Source: Caprella mutica (lineage: Eukaryota; Arthropoda; Malacostraca; Amphipoda; Caprellidae). Taken from it: a DNA stretch of 64,000 nucleotides. Shown piece after piece: positions 58,577-64,000 of this stretch (the stretch's first letter is position 1; each line of letters begins with the position of its first letter). Below the pieces are notes generated by a model that was not told the DNA's origin, ran no database searches, and saw only the letters and a program-made list of their open reading frames with translations. Where the stretch lies: NCBI GenBank assembly GCA_947561585.1, contig CANNZV010000118.1, positions 248,001-312,000 on the forward strand, given 5' to 3'. The position numbers and the translations under genes were made by a program.

Positions 58577-60433
58577 GAGATGATAGGTGATGAGTTTTTT
58601 CAAGATATATCCACAGAAGTAACTGGTGCTATCGTTTGAAGTTTCAAATTGACCTCCAATTAAAGTCGATCCTTCAAAAGACAGTATTGCATCTAAGTCC
58701 ACTTCTGGTTTCTCCACAGTTGTAACGTGTACTTCTGGTTCCTGTTGGTATAAATGTAAGATAGAATATAACAAAGAAACATAATTAATGTCTCAATTGA
58801 TAAAATAACATTATTCACTTCGCATTCTTACGTAATTCATAAATTCGACGCCCATTTCCGGATCATCAACAACTTCACAATTTCCATCTTTTGGTGGTCG
58901 CACTAACGATGCCACAGCTAGACGACTGTACAACCTAGTGAAATCTTGGGCAGTGGGGAACTTGCATTTATTTCGGATTCTTCCGAAGTGTTGTTCCAGA
59001 AAATCTTGATTCAAATTCCGAGTAGAAAGGAATTGAAATCCTTCCGTTTTCATGTCTTCCCGTAGCATGGTCAATACATTAATATTTTGAACAAATCCAA
59101 GTATGAAGCGAGACTTGCGAGGTTTATTTAATAACTCTAACCTCAGCAACCATTTCTTGGATTCGTTTAGAATATTGAATAGTTTGTCTGATTTCACATT
59201 GAGAGGACGACGAAGAATTACACCATCTTTGGAAGATAGAGAGTTTAATGCATCAAAGATGAGATTGAAGAGATGACAATAGCTACTAGTGCATAGACCA
59301 CCATTTTCAATTTTATTGATTGCTACCAGGTAATTTAGGGCAGCAGCAACAGAATGCGACAGAACATTAGCTGCCAGCTTAACCTTCATCCGACTGCCAA
59401 ATTTTAAATCGAAAAGGTTTCTGTGGCTAAGCTTAGGAGCTAGTTTGATGGAGTTCTTGGCATCTAAGTGGTACAATTGCTGCAGGTGCGTCCAACTCGC
59501 CTTGCCTGCGTGCCCAGGTACATGAACTCCTATTTTCTTTTCGAGAAAATTCCTGGCATTCTTCAAAAGGTGGGGTGGGTCTTTATACACATAGTAGCTT
59601 TTCTCATCATTAGTGAAGTACGGTCTGTCTGGTTTGACTCCTGCTAATCTGAACGCTTTTTCGAGATTAGATCCTTGGTCAGATGTGACGCCTTTAACGA
59701 TGAACCCAGCTTCTTCAGTCACAGAAATAGCGTTTTTGATGATATCGTAGATTTTGTCATTTTTTATTGACGAATCTGTGAAAATGTAGCCAAGCGGATA
59801 TTTCCACCGACTGAACATTCCAGCAGCCATGACACATATCACAGACGACACAAATTTCCTATTCCTTACGATACCATCATCCTCATATCCAACCAAGGAC
59901 CCAGTCTTCTCATCATATCCTAGACCGTAGCGAAGAGACATCTCATCAACCATCAACATGCACCATTTTTCTTTGACAGAAGAGGGATTAACCTTCATCT
60001 TGAGAAGAGTTCCAGAAGCTTTGTGAATGCCAGGTCTGGACACAAACCTCTCAAGGCATCTCATTACTGTCGATTGGGAAGGGAGAGGAAGTAGTTGTCT
60101 GAGGACCTTGTAGCCAATTTTAGAAGAGCCAACAAACATATTTGTAGAGAGCCACTTCTGATACTTACTGTATCTTGAAGTTTTGAGTCTCTGCTTATTG
60201 AGTTTCATCTTGCACAGTTCTAATAAGTTTTTCCCTAATATTGCCCCATATTTCTTTTCAAATTCAGTCATTGAAACTCTTCTATAGTTCTTGGTTTTGA
60301 TTCTTTTCAGATGTTTCCGTATCCTCTCCCTTCGAATTGTGCCGCTGCGAATTTGCTGCTTTTCTATCAGAACAGGAGTGGATTTGGTATCAGCTTTGAA
60401 GAGTCTCCTGTTGCATTTAGCAGATGGGATGCT

Positions 60434-61796
60434 CTGGAAAAGAGAATATGAAGATTAATATCACTACATTCATAGCAGTACGTTATAGGTTGTTCTTGTA
60501 TTTATACTTTTCTAAATGATTTTTAAATCTTTGAATCATAGCATTAACGACATTCCATATTCATACCTATTTTCTAAAAGCTCTCAATTCTGACCTTAAT
60601 TTAATTCCTAATTCAATCAATCAACAGCAATCATTTACATCTGATTTGTTATATGTGGTTTTAGCAGGTAAAAGGTCTTAATTATGAGCTTCTTAAATCC
60701 TCAATTTATTATATGACTTCAATTATTAATTTTACCGATATTGAAAGTTGACTCATAGATCAATACTTCAAAGTCTAAACATAGTTCTATTTTACCACAA
60801 TTATAAGCTTGAGGTTTATTATTTTAAAATGCAGTTAATTGCAACAAGCAAATGATATTAATAATATAATAAGTCATTCATCAACTTAGATAATACAATC
60901 TGTATTAAGCTTTTGATTATGATAAATAACAACTTAATTATCTAAGTATCTCCAGTGCATGTAGATATATAATTCAAATTTAAGGGGACTGTCTCCTTGA
61001 AACCCGAGAAAAATCTCAAATTTTATTATTTGCTTAAATTGATGCTTTATAGGCTCACATCGTCTTGGATAATGTTTAAAATATATATCTGCTCCAAATA
61101 TTCTGAACATGCTTTTATCATTATTTTTGTATTCTTTTTTGAAAATAGGTAGCTACTCCTGAAAAGTTCACATTTTGATTGTTTAACTACCTAGTACAGT
61201 TTAAGACATACTTCCGAGTTTCTCCATTTTCTTCAGTTGCCTACTAAGTTACACACTGTATTTCAAACATGCTCAAAAAAACATTTTCAATGTTTGTCAT
61301 TCGAAAAAGGTTTTTTCAGATAAATTAGGAAAAAAAAAACGGTTGGTAACTTAGTAGACAACTAAGTTTTAAACAAGATGTATAAAACCAGGAGGCAAAA
61401 CATTCTGAAGTACTTCTTCTATTTAAGGGTTTAAAAGAGGAAAACAGTGACGAGGATAAAATTGAGAAACAATTAAAATGAAAACCACATCATTTGAATT
61501 GTTCCATTCATCCCTAAAATTGCTGATATTAATCAATTAACTTTTACTTTTCTTAGGGAGAAAGTCCTCTTTAAACTAGTCTTGCCCATAGCTACAGGAT
61601 TGCCTATATTTACCTCTGATATCATCAAAGTAACTTACATGAATGTTGTTGTTGTTACTAATACAACTGACACCAGCGATGCAATCCAGAGAAAATTGAA
61701 ATAAAAAAATGGAAGATCATAAAATAACAGAATATTAATTAAAAAAAAAAATTGCTTATATTGTTCAGTACTAAAATATAAATTGCTCATTCTTAC
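60434..61796. other. Intron of the P-type gene
   Basis: Lies between the exon ending 61797 and the exon starting 60433. AT-rich with no open frame of note. A possible small alternative exon (GTGTCAG, then TTGTATTAGTAAC, donor GTAAGT near 61645) would introduce a stop and is not supported. Confidence 0.5.
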
Positions 61797-62137
61797 AGAT
61801 TCAATTCCTTCATTATGAATATCAGCATGGCTTTTCTCACGGGATCTGTCCTCACTATTGTCAGCGACTTCTTTCTGAAAAAATATTAAGATTCATAGAA
61901 TAGTTATAACTGCAACATTTTTTATTGCAATTCAGGGTATCAGTAGCAACAAAAAATCACAATCGTACATTTATTGAGCTTGCATAAATGAGATAATTCA
62001 AACTATACATTCATACCACACCTATTTACTGGAAACTTTGGTCATACATAGGTAATTAACAGTGTATATATTAATGGTGACAGGTGAAAATTTAAAATTT
62101 ACCACACAAGAAGTGAGAATACAAATTTCCAACTTAC

Positions 62138-62999
62138 ATATACACCACCATTATCGGCTGGAGTCTCCGCTGTCTGGCGAAGAGAACGGGGCGTCTCTGC
62201 TGCTGCCTGGCGAAGAGAACGGGGTGTCTCAGCTGCTGCCTGGCGAAAAGAAAGGGGGTTGTCTCTGCTGCTGTCTGGCGAAGAGAATGGGGTGTCTCTG
62301 CTGCTGCCTGGCGAAGAGAACGGGGCGTCTCTGCTGCTGCCTGGCGAAGAGAACGGGGTGTCTCTGCTGCTGCCTGGCGAAGAGAACGGGGTTTCTCTGC
62401 TGCTGTCTGGCGAAGAGAATGGGGTGTCTCTGCTGCTGCCTGGCGAAGAGAACGGGGCGTCTCTGCTGCTGCCTGGCGAAGAGAACGGGGTGTCTCTGCT
62501 GCTGCCTGGCGAAGAGAACGGGGTGTCTCTGCTGCTGCCTGGCGAAGAGAACGGGGGCTAACTACTCTATTAAGTGAGAGAAGACCCTCAGCTGCATGAC
62601 GAAGAGAGCGTGGGCTAGCAGCTGCCTGTCGAAAAAAACGTGGGGTAGCAGTGGCCTGGTTAAGAACACCTGGGCTACGAACTCGACCAAGTGAAAGAAG
62701 ACCCTCAGCTGCATGACGAAGAGACCGAGGGCTAGCAGCTGCCTGTCGAAATAAACGTGGGGTAGCAGTGGCCTGGTTAAGAACACCTGGGCTACGAACT
62801 CGACCAAGTGAAAGAAGACCCTCAGCTGCATGACGAAGAGACCGAGGGCTAGCAGCTGCCTGTCGAAATAAACGTGGGGTAGCAGTGGCCTGGTTAAGAA
62901 CACGTGGGCTACGAACTTGACTAAGTGAGAGAAGACCTTCAGCTGCCTGACGAAGAGAGCACTGATTCTCAGCTGCAGACTGATAAGTTGTAGCCGTTT
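62138..62999 (-). repeat. Coding minisatellites in the P-type gene exon
   Basis: Two tandem arrays in one exon. At 62579-62930 a 117-bp unit occurs three times at exact 117-base spacing (39 residues; includes AAEGLLSLGRVRSPGVLNQA). At about 62160-62560 a 33-bp unit (CTGGCGAAGAGAACGGGGTG followed by TCTCTGCTGCTGC on the plus strand; peptide SLRQAAAETPR) occurs about 12 times. Both unit lengths are multiples of three. A 2-base insertion in one 33-bp unit (GAAAGGGGGTTGTC, near 62246-62256) shifts the frame. Discounting it, the exon ends in phase 0, matching the next exon. Confidence 0.85.
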
Positions 63000-64000
63000 C
63001 TGGAAAAATGTTACAGAAATTAATACAATTTAAGCGCATTATTTCAAAATTTCTATATATGGAGAATTTTATTTGACAAATAACATATTTAATATGCTAT
63101 TGGTTTTGATAGTTCCTATGGTTAGATGAATATGTAAATAATAAAATCATGAATAGTGATGTTGAGAAAATAAGTAAAACATTGTTAGGAAATTAACTGA
63201 TATTTTGATAATATTAACACATTAAGAAACCATTGAAAAATAGCATGACGAACGAAGTCCAATCAAATATTTCGTGTGGGATTGATAATCCTGACATCTG
63301 AATATATAACTCTAGCAATAAACTAGGTCTATCTTCCAGAATTACTAGGTACTTTGGAGGAGTCTAATCTTTATATGAAATGCTTTGTATGTTAAAATAA
63401 TGTAACTTCAATGGTTTAAAGTTATCAGCTGTTTTTTTAACAACCTGTGACCAAATCGAATGGAGGTAAAACAAGTTGATCTATGACTGCAGTTTAATAT
63501 GAAATTCATAATTATATAGCATGAATATTTGACTATTTTAATCAGAAGCTTTCAAAAATTTGAACTTCTGATTTATCTAAATTTGATCAAACTGATTATA
63601 GTTTTCTTAACTATGATCATCATCATTTCAAAAAGAAATTCAAAAGAAATCAAATAATCAAAAAAAGCACTGAAAAATTACATTTTGAAAATTAGTACTC
63701 ATAAATCCTAGCTAACCATTCATAGGCAGTTGAATAATATTAGATATTTATATAGAGAAAGTGACGTAGCCTGGATCTAGATTTTGATGAATTTCTGAGA
63801 GAAATTATATGAATTGATTTCAGAGTTTGTGTAGATCATGAGCTTTCAGAAATAAAGAAAAAAAACATACAAATTATATCGAATTAGCAATAAACATAGG
63901 CGTAGCCGCCACTTAAATATAAAATATCCATGAGTAAACATTACTTCTATTGTATATGAGGTATGTCTATGTATACATTGATAAGCTGTTATTAATTTGA
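63000..64000. other. AT-rich sequence upstream of the repeat exon
   Basis: Expected to be intron of the P-type gene, since the repeat exon begins after an acceptor and not at an ATG. I searched by eye for a THAP Cys pattern on the minus strand and did not find one. The gene's 5' end is probably beyond the window. Confidence 0.4.

Larger units (their letters stand above)
41151..62999 (-). pseudogene. P-type (THAP9-like) transposase gene split by an LTR retrotransposon
   Basis: Exons on the minus strand: 62999-62138 (coding minisatellites), 61874-61797, 60433-58832, 58741-58577, then 41558-41151 beyond the inserted retrotransposon. All donors and acceptors are GT-AG and all phases agree if a 2-base insertion in the first exon is discounted. 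The catalytic core is in the 1.6-kb exon: MLMVDEMSLRYGLGYDEKTG, VKGVTSDQGSNLEKAF and YVYKDPPHLLKNARNF are conserved P-type blocks with the probable acidic triad. The region after the insertion contains ENVPHPQYCSRDILEY and ends KIKKILHT. Lesions: the 17-kb insertion with 5-bp duplication GAGAT; an in-frame TAG at 41438-41436; and the 2-base frameshift near 62246-62256. The THAP domain would lie upstream (right) and may be outside the window. Element termini were not found. It is not closely similar to the P-type remnant at 21429-23067. Confidence 0.75.

Noticed and set aside
62062..62577. Plus-strand open frames with CCCLAKRTG or LLLPGEENG repeats
   Set aside because: They are antisense translations of the 33-bp minisatellite, which is coding on the minus strand in an exon with proper splice sites and phase.

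Overview
This is a window of AT-rich eukaryotic nuclear DNA, almost certainly from an arthropod. Genes have consensus GT-AG introns, the transposases are insect-type (P/THAP, Tc1/mariner, tnp2-like with a DUF4806 partner), and there are no operons or Shine-Dalgarno signals. The repeat content would suit a large hemipteran-like insect genome, but no species can be named from sequence alone. Nearly everything recognisable is mobile DNA or repeats. Only two short gene ends (a plus-strand exon ending at 32760 and two minus-strand exons at 34951-35192) look like possible host genes.

Layout. 546-5139: a decayed tnp2-like transposase followed by an apparently intact six-exon DUF4806 gene. 5408-5955: a foldback array. 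7882-8509: a short element with minisatellite inverted ends. 9762-18069: a complete 8.3-kb DNA transposon with a TA target duplication, carrying an intact tnp2-like transposase and a three-exon DUF4806 gene on the minus strand. 18311-18865: two small inverted-repeat elements. 19382-25039: a decayed P/THAP-type transposon with a 7-bp target duplication, itself invaded by a 405-bp palindromic element and a large foldback element with a 9-bp target duplication. 25040-26720: a tandemly duplicated repeat with another minisatellite-ended element between the two copies. 28355-29597: a similar element. 32651-35192: the two convergent host-like gene ends. 35717-36994: a dead Tc1/mariner copy. 38940-39603: an 18-bp minisatellite.

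41151-63000 is a three-level nest. A P-type transposase gene on the minus strand (exons between 62999 and 41151) is split by a 17-kb LTR retrotransposon (41564-58576; 445-bp LTRs; duplication GAGAT). The retrotransposon has the unusual order Gag-protease-integrase-reverse transcriptase-RNase H, as in the Gmr1-like lineage. Its integrase is split in turn by an 11.07-kb element (44623-55693) with about 190-bp nearly identical inverted ends, a palindromic CATATG duplication and no recognisable transposase. The P-type gene also has an exon made mostly of in-frame coding minisatellites (11-residue and 39-residue repeats).

The best leads for something undescribed are: (i) the two-gene tnp2-like/DUF4806 transposon, whose insertion is shown by an adjacent empty-site repeat; (ii) a group of elements whose inverted ends are arrays of roughly 15-bp units that differ in sequence from element to element while sharing a GGT/GGTTC terminus and, in two cases, an internal core with a GC-rich hairpin; and (iii) the 11-kb element with no visible transposase. 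All coordinates, splice sites and homologies were read by eye; no search or alignment was run.
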